Made by a program: the position numbers and the translations under genes. Positions 1 to 8,538 of a stretch of 64,000 bases of DNA are shown in pieces. A model generated the notes under the pieces. It saw only the letters and a list, made by a program, of their open reading frames with translations, did no database searches and was not told where the DNA came from. Location: contig DJGV01000006.1 in the NCBI GenBank assembly GCA_002432805.1, positions 1 to 64,000 of the forward strand. The letters are read 5' to 3'. Origin of the DNA: Fervidobacterium sp. UBA5837 (GTDB lineage Bacteria > Thermotogota > Thermotogae > Thermotogales > Fervidobacteriaceae). The first letter of the stretch is position 1. Every line of letters starts with the position of its first letter.

Positions 1-588
<588 letters not shown>

Positions 589-617
589 TTGACAAAATTC
601 AAAATTATGAGTATAAT
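589..617 (+). promoter_or_regulatory. Sigma-70 promoter of the abrB-ABC operon
   Basis: TTGACA at 589-594, a 17-nt spacer and TATAAT at 612-617 form an exact consensus promoter. The expected start of transcription, near 624, falls inside the inverted repeat that follows. It reads into the AbrB-type regulator and the two exporter genes. Confidence 0.85.
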
Positions 618-618
618 A

Positions 619-636
619 AGTTATACAAGTATAACT
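619..636. promoter_or_regulatory. Candidate operator over the transcription start
   Basis: The sequence AGTTATACAAGTATAACT has perfect 7-bp arms (AGTTATA and TATAACT) around a 4-nt centre. It begins 2 bp after the -10 box and spans the predicted start site, the classical place for a repressor. The first gene of the operon is an AbrB-type DNA-binding protein, so autoregulation is the simplest reading (inference). Confidence 0.6.
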
Positions 637-660
637 AATAAAACAAAACGGAGGTTAATT

Positions 661-966
661 ATGAAGAAAAAGTCAAAGGACATTAGTAAGTATATGAGTT
701 CCGTCAAAGTAGGGCCAAAAGGACAGATCGTAATTCCGAAGGAAGTGCGTGATATGTTTGGTATCGAATTCGGTGATACACTGATTTTACTTGCTGATAC
801 TCAAAAGGGTATTGCAATTCAGAAAATGGATGTTTTCAACAAAATTGCAGATGCCATCTTAAGTGGAAAGGGTAAAGAGATTTATCCTGAGCTAAACGAG
901 GAAGACGGCTTAACCTTTGCAAAGGAAATTAAGAAAATCAGTGATGGTGAGGCGACAAAGGAATGA
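661..966 (+). CDS. AbrB/MazE/SpoVT-family transcriptional regulator
   Basis: This roughly 100-residue protein carries the swapped-hairpin AbrB DNA-binding domain near its N-terminus, visible as SSVKVGPKGQIVIPKEVRDMFGI followed by GDTLILL. The C-terminal part is helical and charged. The ATG is chosen because GGAGG precedes it at proper spacing; in-frame starts further upstream would lie within the promoter. The gene overlaps the ABC ATPase gene by 4 bp (ATGA), so the three genes form one transcript. The same trio (AbrB, ATPase, ABC-2 permease) is common in Clostridia, where the regulator is thought to control the exporter. Confidence 0.9.
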   Translation: MKKKSKDISKYMSSVKVGPKGQIVIPKEVRDMFGIEFGDTLILLADTQKGIAIQKMDVFNKIADAILSGKGKEIYPELNEEDGLTFAKEIKKISDGEATKE

Positions 967-1697
967 TAGCAATTCAAACAATCGATCTTACGAAAAAATA
1001 CAAAGAGAAAATAGCCGTCAATTCTCTGAACTTAACCATTGAGCAGGGGGAGCTGTTTGCTTTGTTAGGCCTAAATGGTGCGGGAAAAACAACCACAATA
1101 AAAATGCTATCATGCCTTACTAAGCCAACAAATGGTGATGCGATGATTTTGGGTAATAGCGTTATTTCAAATCCAATGAAAGTAAAGGAATTGATCAATG
1201 TTTCACCTCAGGAAACTGCAGTGGCCCCGAGTCTGACTGTTCGAGAAAATCTTGAATTTATTGCGCGTATATATGGAAATGACAAGAAGCGGTCTAAGCA
1301 AAAAGTTGAAGATATAATCTCTTCTCTTGAATTATCTAGTATTGCGGAGGAGAAAGCGAAAGTCTTATCAGGAGGTTGGCAAAGACGACTTAGTATTGCT
1401 ATGGCACTAATTTCAGAGCCGCAAATTCTATTTCTTGACGAGCCTACACTCGGATTTGACGTAATTGCAAGGCGAGAGCTTTGGAATGTTATAAAAAGGC
1501 TGAAGAGCAAGATTACGATTATTTTGACTACCCATTACTTAGAAGAAGCAGAGTCTCTATCTGACCGAATTGGCGTCATGGCTAAGGGCGAACTAAGAGC
1601 AATTGGAACACCAAATGAGTTGATAACCCAGACAAATGCTGAAAAATTTGAAGATGCCTTTATTGCACTTGCAGGAGAAGGGGAGATACGGATATGA
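963..1697 (+). CDS. ABC transporter ATP-binding protein (ABC-2 exporter type)
   Basis: This is a complete ABC ATPase of 244 residues that powers export of an unknown substrate, likely a drug, peptide or lipid. The Walker A motif is GLNGAGKTT near residue 36. The signature motif is LSGGWQRR near residue 134, with a less usual W after the double glycine. The Walker B is ILFLDEP and the switch histidine is in TTHYLEEAE. It overlaps the regulator upstream and the permease downstream by 4 bp each, implying translational coupling. Confidence 0.93.
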   Translation: MIAIQTIDLTKKYKEKIAVNSLNLTIEQGELFALLGLNGAGKTTTIKMLSCLTKPTNGDAMILGNSVISNPMKVKELINVSPQETAVAPSLTVRENLEFIARIYGNDKKRSKQKVEDIISSLELSSIAEEKAKVLSGGWQRRLSIAMALISEPQILFLDEPTLGFDVIARRELWNVIKRLKSKITIILTTHYLEEAESLSDRIGVMAKGELRAIGTPNELITQTNAEKFEDAFIALAGEGEIRI

Positions 1698-2431
1698 AAA
1701 CTCTAGTGTTTGCTTCGCGAAACGGCAAGGAGATTTTGAGAGATCAACTCAATTTATTCTTTGGGATCGGTTTCCCTGTCATTTTGCTATTACTGCTGAC
1801 GGTAATACAGTCTAACGTTCCTGTCATATTATTTCCAATTGATAAACTTGCTGCTGGAATTGTGGTTTTTGGGTTTTCATTTCTTTCACTTTTTTCGGGC
1901 TTGTTAATCGCAAAGGATAGAACAAGTTCATTTATGCTACGTTTATTTGCTGCTCCACTTACTTCAAGTGACTTTATATTTGGCTATACGCTTCCGATGC
2001 TTCCGATAGCAATATTGCAGGTTGTTGTCTGCTTTACTGTGGCATTTTTTCTGGGATTAGACGTCAGTATAAACGTAGTACTTGCGATTATTGTGCTAAT
2101 TCCAGCGGCAATCTTGTTTATTGCGATAGGTTTGCTTGGTGGTAGTTTATTCAATGAAAAGCAAGTAGGCGGTGTATGTGGAGCATTGCTAACAAATTTG
2201 AGTGCATGGCTTTCCGGTACTTGGTTTGACCTTGATCTGGTTGGCGGGACATTCAAAAGAGTTGCAGAGGCATTACCGTTCGTGCATGCTGTTAACGCAG
2301 GAAGAGCTGCACTTTCGGGTAATTATTCTTCCATTTTTCCGGATTTATGGTGGGTAATCGGATATGCAGTTGTTATTATGGCGATGGCCATTCTTGTATT
2401 TATGAGAAAAATGAATAGTGATAACACATAA
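1694..2431 (+). CDS. ABC-2 type transporter permease
   Basis: This hydrophobic protein of 245 residues has about six predicted membrane segments and the general organisation of the ABC-2 permease family. It has an N-terminal cytoplasmic stretch, paired helices around FPVILLLLLTVI and GIVVFGFSFLSLFSGLL, and a C-terminal helix followed by a short basic tail. It is the membrane partner of the ATPase encoded immediately upstream, whose stop codon overlaps its start. The substrate cannot be read from sequence. Confidence 0.88.
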   Translation: MKTLVFASRNGKEILRDQLNLFFGIGFPVILLLLLTVIQSNVPVILFPIDKLAAGIVVFGFSFLSLFSGLLIAKDRTSSFMLRLFAAPLTSSDFIFGYTLPMLPIAILQVVVCFTVAFFLGLDVSINVVLAIIVLIPAAILFIAIGLLGGSLFNEKQVGGVCGALLTNLSAWLSGTWFDLDLVGGTFKRVAEALPFVHAVNAGRAALSGNYSSIFPDLWWVIGYAVVIMAMAILVFMRKMNSDNT

Positions 2432-2899
2432 AGATTATGAGGGCCATGGGAAGAGATAGTGTATTCAACCCTATGGAAAGAAGAAATGGTTCATGTTACG
2501 AAAAGAGTCAGTAGAAATTGTGTTGATAAGGGAGATTAGTATAAAAACTAATCTGAAAATCTTCAAGTGATATTTTGTAGACATGTTTTGGAAGGGAAGA
2601 GAAATTATATCAATTTAAGAAGATACGGATTAAGTGATACACATTTGAGCAGAGAAATTCTTGTTATGAAGATATGCTCTTGACAAGAATTTCTGAGTAA
2701 GATCATTCTTTGGATAACGATAAAGTGCACCATGGAATGAAAGCTGCGTAGTACATTTTTGTTTTTGAAAAGTGTTTGCGCTTGTTTTTTCTAAGAGACC
2801 TTATATATAATTTACTCGAATAATTACAGCTAATGAATTGATAATATGCATGTAATTATTCAGTAGCCATTATTCTAAATATAAAGGAGACATATAATA
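2432..2899. other. Gap with two perfect inverted repeats and a promoter
   Basis: No gene is apparent. AGAAATTCTTGT at 2653-2664 pairs perfectly with ACAAGAATTTCT at 2683-2694 (12 bp, 18-nt loop). GAATAATTACA at 2818-2828 pairs perfectly with TGTAATTATTC at 2851-2861 (11 bp). The second repeat lies between the promoter and the start codon of the methyltransferase gene. The first is not followed by a T-run, so it is not an ordinary terminator. Confidence 0.5.
2782..2811 (+). promoter_or_regulatory. Probable promoter of the methyltransferase gene
   Basis: TTGTTT at 2782-2787, an 18-nt spacer and TATAAT at 2806-2811. Transcription would begin at about 2818, the left arm of the 11-bp inverted repeat, so the mRNA would start with a hairpin. 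Confidence 0.5.
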
Positions 2900-3667
2900 A
2901 TGGAAAAAATAACAATTCACGAACTTGATTTTGCCCTCATCAATGAATTCTTCACAGAACTTGAACGACAGGGACCAGGCAGCACCGAAGAAACCATTAA
3001 GGCGTTAGGTTTTATCGGCAATCTTTCAGACAAAACAAAGATTGCTGATTTAGGTTGTGGAACAGGTGCTCAAACAATAGTTTTGGCACAAAATACAGAA
3101 GCAACCATCACCGCCCTCGATCTTTACGCCGGTTCGATTGATAAACTTAACGCAACTATCGAAAAACTTGGTTTACAGAACAGGGTAAAAGGTGTTGTCG
3201 GTTCAATGGATAATTTACCATTCCAGAATGACGAATTTGATATTATATGGTCTGAGGGGGCTATTGCCAATATTGGTTTTGAAAAAGGCTTGAATTACTG
3301 GAGACGCTTCCTCAAAAAGGATGGTTATATCGCCGCAACATATGAATCATGGTTTACGGACAACCGCCCCGCTGAAATTGAAGAGTGGTGGTTGAGCGCA
3401 GTTCCTGAAATGGCTACAATAGGATATAATATTTCCATTATGCAAAAAACAGGCTATATTCCTGTTGCAGCATTTATATTGCCTGAAAGTTGTTGGATAG
3501 ACAACTATTTCATTCCGCAAAAAGCAAGGCAAGAAGAATTTCTGAAAAAACATGCGGGAAATAAAACCGTTGAGAATATGATTGCATTTTTGAGACGTGA
3601 GGCAGATTTGTATTCAAAATACAAACAGTATTATGGATATGTATTTTATATTGGAAAAAAGATATAG
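2900..3667 (+). CDS. Class I SAM-dependent methyltransferase
   Basis: The 255-residue protein has the Rossmann-type methyltransferase fold. Motif I is IADLGCGTGAQT near residue 50, an acidic ribose-binding residue lies in ALDLY, and GSMDNLPFQNDEFDIIWSEGAI corresponds to motifs II-III. The substrate is unknown; a long C-terminal part rich in aromatic residues suggests a small-molecule substrate. The ATG is preceded by AAGGAGA. The gene stands alone and looks Clostridia-like, like its neighbours in this accessory stretch. Confidence 0.88.
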   Translation: MEKITIHELDFALINEFFTELERQGPGSTEETIKALGFIGNLSDKTKIADLGCGTGAQTIVLAQNTEATITALDLYAGSIDKLNATIEKLGLQNRVKGVVGSMDNLPFQNDEFDIIWSEGAIANIGFEKGLNYWRRFLKKDGYIAATYESWFTDNRPAEIEEWWLSAVPEMATIGYNISIMQKTGYIPVAAFILPESCWIDNYFIPQKARQEEFLKKHAGNKTVENMIAFLRREADLYSKYKQYYGYVFYIGKKI

Positions 3668-3927
3668 ATTAAGCTCTTCCAAAATTTGCCGAAGAATACC
3701 ATGATACGTTCATAGAGATAAACAGTTTTGCAGAAATTGTGGGCAAATTGATGAGATCGCTTTGTCCCCGATGTTTTTGTGAAGCAAGTGTGGAGTCTCC
3801 GTATATGAGGGGAGCTATTGTTTCCATGTGTATGGATTGGTAAACCGTCTAAAGATGGTCAGAGGTAATAAAAATTGGTACACGATAGTAAGAGTAATAT
3901 TTTCCAAGTGGCAGTAAAGGCTATTGT

Positions 3928-4110
3928 TCAAAATTCAAAAAACAGTGGTGTTCTAAACGAGAAGTGGTTTAAATAGAAGAGTTGAGGTTTGTTGAAAGAA
4001 GAAGGGCGGAAGGTCTTGTAACAAGGCTTACAGAGGTACTGTTGGAAACCATTGTGAGAATGTCCATTTTTGCAGAAGTCAGAGGAACCGCAGTGTGGAC
4101 ATTTGATCAT
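3928..4110 (-). pseudogene. Truncated transposase, N-terminal zinc-ribbon fragment
   Basis: The frame begins with an ATG placed after AGGAGG and encodes MIKCPHCGSSDFCKNGH followed by a second cysteine pair in YLCKPCYKTF. This CxxC...CxxC pattern with KNG and a Q-Y-L-C-x-x-C-x-K-T-F tail is typical of the zinc-ribbon N-terminus of IS1-like transposases. After about 35 residues the similarity stops and no catalytic DDE region follows. It is a decayed insertion-sequence remnant, and a sign that this part of the window has received mobile DNA. Confidence 0.65.
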
Positions 4111-4224
4111 TGAGTATCGCCTCCTGACAGGGGGGAGATACTCCTTTTTAGTATTCAACAATGTTATCGCACGTTTTTCACTAAATTGGTTAACAGTATC
4201 AGATATCGGAAGGGAGAATATACT

Positions 4225-4857
4225 ATGGCTTTTGATTTTAAGAAAGAATACAAGGAATATTACATGCCAAAAGCAAAGCCGGAGATCATAACCATTCCTA
4301 AGATGAACTATATTGCCGTGCGCGGAACAGGTGACCCGAATGAGAAAGGTGGAGCGTATAAAGCTTCCGTCGGGTTACTCTACGGAATTGCCTTTACGAT
4401 CAAGATGAGTAAGATGGGAGATCATAAGATAGATGGATATTTTGATTATGTGGTTCCACCGCTGGAGGGTTTCTGGTGGCAAGATGGTGTAAAAGGCTTC
4501 GATTATACCCGGAAGCAAGACCTTCACTGGCTTTCTGTCATCCGACTGCCGGATTTTGTGAGTAAGTCTGATTTCGACTGGGCAGTTGCCGAAGCAACAA
4601 AGAAGAAAAAGCAAGACTTTTCTGTTGTGGAATTCCTGTCGATTGAGGAAGGTCTGTGTGTACAGATGATGCACATCGGTCCGTTTGATGACGAGCCCGG
4701 CAGTGTCGCATTGATGGATAAGTATATCGCCGAGCAGGGTTATGAAAATGATTTCTCTGATACCAGACTCCATCACGAGATATATCTGTCCGATATCAGA
4801 AAGGTTGCCCCAGAGAAATGGAAGACTGTGATTAGGCATCCGATCAAGAAGAAATAA
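4225..4857 (+). CDS. GyrI-like domain protein
   Basis: The 210-residue protein resembles the GyrI-like (SOUL/BacT-fold) small-molecule-binding family. It has two sub-halves with the pattern ITIPKMNYIAVRGTGDPNE and VQMMHIGPFDDEPGSV, the second being the family's M-x-H-x-G-P-(F/Y) motif. Such proteins are seen alone or as effector domains of AraC regulators, and some hydrolyse or sequester small toxic molecules. The ATG chosen has AAGGGAG in front; an upstream in-frame start lacks a site. It has no operon partner. Confidence 0.82.
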   Translation: MAFDFKKEYKEYYMPKAKPEIITIPKMNYIAVRGTGDPNEKGGAYKASVGLLYGIAFTIKMSKMGDHKIDGYFDYVVPPLEGFWWQDGVKGFDYTRKQDLHWLSVIRLPDFVSKSDFDWAVAEATKKKKQDFSVVEFLSIEEGLCVQMMHIGPFDDEPGSVALMDKYIAEQGYENDFSDTRLHHEIYLSDIRKVAPEKWKTVIRHPIKKK

Positions 4858-5193
4858 TCAAATCTCGATTCATATCACCGAAGATCAAAAAGAGCATGCC
4901 ACACTATGAATTCTACAGTTCCTTCATGCGTTTAAGCGCCTACTATTTTTTGTAGCTGTCGGTTTCAGACTGCCATTTCATCAATAGGCTCTTCAACTTC
5001 ATATACAAATGAGATAATCTCATCTATTTGAGTTGTTGCTTGGAAGAATGTAAAAGAATAGTATAAGAATATACAATAGAAAAGCACAAGAGTTGGTGCG
5101 TCAATTATAGTTAAATAGTTAATGTGAATGTAGGATGGTTAGAAGAATAGCGATTATAGAAATGGTGACACAGCAAAGAAGGAGAAAGAAGGT
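4858..5193. other. Gap with a possible minus-strand gene remnant
   Basis: No intact gene is seen. On the minus strand a frame ending at 4965 reads EIISFVYEVEEPIDEMAV before its stop. It looks coding-like but has no start codon, and I cannot assign it. It may be the tail of a gene deleted during rearrangement of this accessory stretch. Confidence 0.35.
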
Positions 5194-5559
5194 ATGAAGG
5201 TAAAAGTTATGAATGAGAATGGTATAGATGTCTCGGTTGTAAATAGTGATGAAGTGCTGATAAAAGATGTACAATCAGCACTCGATTTGATGATGAATGT
5301 ACTGTACAGCAATGGGTGCGAGCGTGTAGTTATAAACAAAGAAGCAATCTGCGAGGAGTTCTTTGATCTGAGTACGAGACTTGCGGGGGAGATATTGCAA
5401 AAGTTCGTTGATTACCATATTAAAATAGCTATCATAGGGGATTTTTCCAAATATACGAGTAAGAGTTTAAGAGATTTCATATATGAAAGCAACAACGGAA
5501 GGCACGTTTTTTTCCTGCCACATGAAAAGCAAGCCGTTCAGAAATTAAGTTCAGTCTAA
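5194..5559 (+). CDS. DUF4180 domain protein
   Basis: The 121-residue protein matches the DUF4180 family as I recall it. It starts MKVKVMNENGIDVSVV, has a central DLMMNVLYSNGCERVVINKEAICEEFFDLSTRLAGEILQKF block, then IAIIGDF and a C-terminal VFFLPHEKQA. The fold is predicted to be similar to STAS/SpoIIAA-like domains, but function is unknown. An AAGAAGG sequence lies before the ATG. It is followed directly by a clear terminator and so appears monocistronic. Confidence 0.85.
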   Translation: MKVKVMNENGIDVSVVNSDEVLIKDVQSALDLMMNVLYSNGCERVVINKEAICEEFFDLSTRLAGEILQKFVDYHIKIAIIGDFSKYTSKSLRDFIYESNNGRHVFFLPHEKQAVQKLSSV

Positions 5560-5590
5560 TGATAACAATAGACTATAGAATAACAGGACT

Positions 5591-5635
5591 GCTACCTTGC
5601 ACTATTGTTTCATAAAGCACGGTAGCGGTTTTGTT
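5591..5635 (+). terminator. Intrinsic terminator after the DUF4180 gene
   Basis: GCTACCTTGC at 5591-5600 pairs with GCACGGTAGC at 5617-5626 (9 of 10 bp), followed by GGTTTTGTTT. It marks the right end of the accessory stretch. Confidence 0.75.
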
Positions 5636-5734
5636 TACTATACGAAATTCATTTACTATCTTTACTATTTTTACCATCTCCATTGTAATGGAAGATCAGA
5701 ATCTTGGCATGCAAAGTAGGTGCGTAACAAACTT

Positions 5735-5763
5735 TTGTAAAGTAGGCGGCCTTTTGGTATAAT
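5735..5763 (+). promoter_or_regulatory. Promoter upstream of the 5.9-kb hypothetical gene
   Basis: TTGTAA at 5735-5740, a 17-nt spacer and TATAAT at 5758-5763. It leaves a leader of about 90 nt before the favoured start codon. No other gene lies in the 300-nt gap. Confidence 0.6.
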
Positions 5764-5860
5764 TGGAATGAACCATACTATGAATTTGTTAATCGGAGAA
5801 CAATTGTGCAGAACTCTCACAAGAGTGATTTTAGAAATTGAAAAATGGAGGGAGAGAACA

Positions 5861-6235
5861 ATGGCAAGCCATATACTGGGACTTAACGTAGATGACAGAT
5901 TGAAAAAATCCGATGAGACGTTAGTAATGGATATTGCCAGAGTAACATTCCCCAATGGACAAGTTAGAAACTTTTATTCATTTGCCACGAAGTACTGTAG
6001 CCGCCACAAACCAGCAGATTATCCCATCTATGATAGTTACGTCGACAGTGTACTTAGGTACTTCAGAGATGTTGATGGTTTTTATGAATTCAAAAGCCAA
6101 GACTTGAAAGACTATCCGTTGTTCAGGAGGATTGTTTCAGAATTCAGAGACTTTTACGGTCTTGGAGAATATGATTTCAAGAAAATCGACATGTATCTCC
6201 GGAGACTTGGAAAAGAGAAATTCTCAAAGATGTGA
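5861..6235 (+). CDS. Conserved hypothetical protein (YPIYDSYV motif family)
   Basis: The protein of about 124 residues contains SFATKYCSRHKPADYPIYDSYV, a pattern I know from uncharacterised bacterial proteins, followed by a helical C-terminus with LKDYPLFRRIVSEFRDFYGL. Such proteins usually carry a longer N-terminal region, so this may be a short form. The ATG is chosen for the GGAGGG just ahead of it. An upstream in-frame ATG would add 31 residues but has no ribosome binding site. Function unknown. Confidence 0.7.
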   Translation: MASHILGLNVDDRLKKSDETLVMDIARVTFPNGQVRNFYSFATKYCSRHKPADYPIYDSYVDSVLRYFRDVDGFYEFKSQDLKDYPLFRRIVSEFRDFYGLGEYDFKKIDMYLRRLGKEKFSKM

Positions 6236-6282
6236 GTATGGTATAGTATATAAATAGAAAGATCAGAGAGGATGATGGCTAC

Positions 6283-7779
6283 TTGAACGCGCTAACGCTC
6301 AAGCTAAAAGATGTTTTATCTTCCGTCTTTCCAATCATAATCATAGTACTGATTTTGAATTTCACGTTAACTCCGCTTGGAGCAACGTTGTTAATTAGAT
6401 TCCTCGTTGGAGCAGCAATTATAGTTGTGGGACTAACTTTTTTTCTCGTTGGAGTGGATATTGGCATAACACCAATTGGTGAGGTCATGGGAAGTACCAT
6501 CTCAAAGTCCAAGCGTTTTTGGATCATAGCCATTGCAGGTTTGGCACTCGGTTTCTTTATCACAATTGCCGAGCCGGCATTACATGTTTTAGCGGGACAG
6601 ATACAGTCAGTTACATCAGGCATGATATCAAAGAATGTCATCGTCATCACTGTATCTTTAGGTGTGGCATTGCTACTTACGGTAGGCCTTCTGAGGATCG
6701 TGTACGATTTTTCAATTCGTACCCTATTTTTAATCTTCTATAGTTTTATATTCCTTCTTGGACTATTCACGTCTCGAGAATTCTTAGCTGTATCGTTTGA
6801 TGCAGCTGGAGCGGCCACGGGAGCGCTCACAATACCGTTCATCTTAGCTCTTGCAGTTGGTGCTTCGAAGATCAAGAAAGATAGTCGTACCTCCGAAAGA
6901 GATAGCTTCGGATTAGCTGCTTGTGTTTATGTAGGTCCCATACTTTCAGTTATGAGTTTGAGTATACTCTCAAGAGCAGAGAAGATAACCGGTAGTTTAG
7001 CGATAGACGAAACATTTTCCACTTCGGCAATGGCACCATTCATCGAGCAGTTACTACCAACGATGTTAGAAGTTACCATTGCTCTTTTACCAATCATCAT
7101 TGTTTTCTTGATTTTTCAAAAAACTGTCTTCAAACTTCCCAAACACGCGCTTAGAAAAATACTTTTTGGTTTGCTCTTCACGTTTATTGGATTCTTGATG
7201 TTCCTTTTGGGGGTCAATGCAAGTTTCATACAAGTTGGGAGTGTAATTGGATACAAGTTGGCTTCTATGGACAACAAAATATACGTTATCGTAGTCGGAT
7301 TTCTTTTGGGCCTCGTTACGGTACTTGCTGAACCTAGTGTTCAAGTGTTAACATATCAGATAGAAGAGATAACCAGCGGATATGTGAAGAGATTCGCTGT
7401 CCTGTTCACGTTGGCACTTGGTGCATCGTTGGCTATTGGTTTATCTGTAATAAGGATACTTGTACCACAGATTCAGTTGTGGCATTATTTATTACCAGGT
7501 TACATCATTTCCATCGTTACGATGTATTTCGTTCCTGACCTATTCGTTGGAATGGCATTCGATTCTGGAGCAGTTGCGTCGGGACCGATGATAGCAACGT
7601 TCATCATGGCATTCACGAATGGAATCGCTGAAGCTGTAGAACATGCAAGTGTCGTAATAGATGGTTTTGGCATGGTTGCAACAGCTGCAATGACTCCAGT
7701 TGTTGGAATACAAATTCTTGGCTTGATTTTCAAGATGAAATCTCGGAAAGGAGGAATAAAAGATATCAAAAAAGAATAG
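6283..7779 (+). CDS. DUF1538 membrane protein with internal duplication
   Basis: This integral membrane protein of 498 residues has some 12 hydrophobic segments. It is built from two related halves: AEPALHVLAGQIQSVTSG near residue 95 is echoed by AEPSVQVLTYQIEEITSG near residue 351, each preceded by a G-x-x-(I/M)G segment. The family (DUF1538) is thought to be a transporter. A TTG start is used because no in-frame ATG is available nearby. The next gene encodes a tandem PII-like protein, suggesting that transport is gated by a nitrogen- or nucleotide-sensing regulator (inference). Confidence 0.88.
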   Translation: MNALTLKLKDVLSSVFPIIIIVLILNFTLTPLGATLLIRFLVGAAIIVVGLTFFLVGVDIGITPIGEVMGSTISKSKRFWIIAIAGLALGFFITIAEPALHVLAGQIQSVTSGMISKNVIVITVSLGVALLLTVGLLRIVYDFSIRTLFLIFYSFIFLLGLFTSREFLAVSFDAAGAATGALTIPFILALAVGASKIKKDSRTSERDSFGLAACVYVGPILSVMSLSILSRAEKITGSLAIDETFSTSAMAPFIEQLLPTMLEVTIALLPIIIVFLIFQKTVFKLPKHALRKILFGLLFTFIGFLMFLLGVNASFIQVGSVIGYKLASMDNKIYVIVVGFLLGLVTVLAEPSVQVLTYQIEEITSGYVKRFAVLFTLALGASLAIGLSVIRILVPQIQLWHYLLPGYIISIVTMYFVPDLFVGMAFDSGAVASGPMIATFIMAFTNGIAEAVEHASVVIDGFGMVATAAMTPVVGIQILGLIFKMKSRKGGIKDIKKE

Positions 7780-7804
7780 TAGAAATCTTGGAAAATCTGT
7801 TGAA

Positions 7805-8458
7805 ATGGAACTGGTGTGTATAATTGTTAACTATGGATTGGGCAGTAAAGTAGTTAAATCAGCAAAACGCCACGGCTTTTCAGGTGGAACTATAACTTTG
7901 GCAAAAGGTACTATCAACAGTCGCGTACTGAATTTTATAGGACTGACCGACGTGCGAAGGGAGTTAGTATACTTAGCAGCTGAAAAATCAGTTGCATACC
8001 GAGCTCTTGAGGAAATGAACGAGGAATTTGAGTTTGATAAGCCAAATCGTGGAATAGTCTTCACAACCTCCATCAATACTGTTTTAGGCTCAAAGAACAT
8101 CAAACCCAAGAAAAGAGTTGTAAAGAATGATATAGAAAGAAGAGGTGACGAAGCAATGTACAACTTGATCACAATCATAGTAGACAAAGGAAGGGCAGAG
8201 GAAGTAATCGATGCGGCAAATAAAGCTGGGGCAAAAGGTGGAACGATCATCAATGCACGTGGTTCAGGAATACATGAAAGTGGCAAGATACTTTCCATGG
8301 AAATAGAACCAGAAAAGGAAATCGTAATGATACTATCTGAAAGTGATACGACAGAAAACATAGTCTCTGCGATAAAAGATGCAATCAAGATAGACGAGCC
8401 GGGTAACGGAATCTTGTTCGTTCAAGATGTGAACAGAACGTATGGCATTTACAGATAA
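7805..8458 (+). CDS. Tandem PII-like signalling protein
   Basis: The 217-residue protein contains two PII-type ferredoxin-fold domains in series. The first starts MELVCIIVNYGLGSKVVKSAKRHGFSGGTITLAKG. The second starts near residue 118 with MYNLITIIVDKGRAEEVIDAANKAGAKGGTIINARG and ends with NGILFVQDVNRTYGIYR. The G-G-T-I-x-x-(A)-(R/K)-G block matches the base of the PII T-loop. A single copy is usual, so this is a fused duplication. It lies 25 bp after the DUF1538 gene on the same strand, and PII proteins commonly regulate a transporter encoded next to them. Confidence 0.87.
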   Translation: MELVCIIVNYGLGSKVVKSAKRHGFSGGTITLAKGTINSRVLNFIGLTDVRRELVYLAAEKSVAYRALEEMNEEFEFDKPNRGIVFTTSINTVLGSKNIKPKKRVVKNDIERRGDEAMYNLITIIVDKGRAEEVIDAANKAGAKGGTIINARGSGIHESGKILSMEIEPEKEIVMILSESDTTENIVSAIKDAIKIDEPGNGILFVQDVNRTYGIYR

Positions 8459-8538
8459 GCAACACATTACGAGTATAAGAAAATTGAAAAAGTGAGGCAA
8501 TTTAACATATGTATTAGATTAGTTGAATAGTTAAAAAA

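Noticed and set aside
7087..7344. Antisense frames inside the DUF1538, ATP synthase and hydrogenase genes
   Set aside because: They lie wholly within strongly supported genes on the other strand and lack start signals; they are coding shadows.
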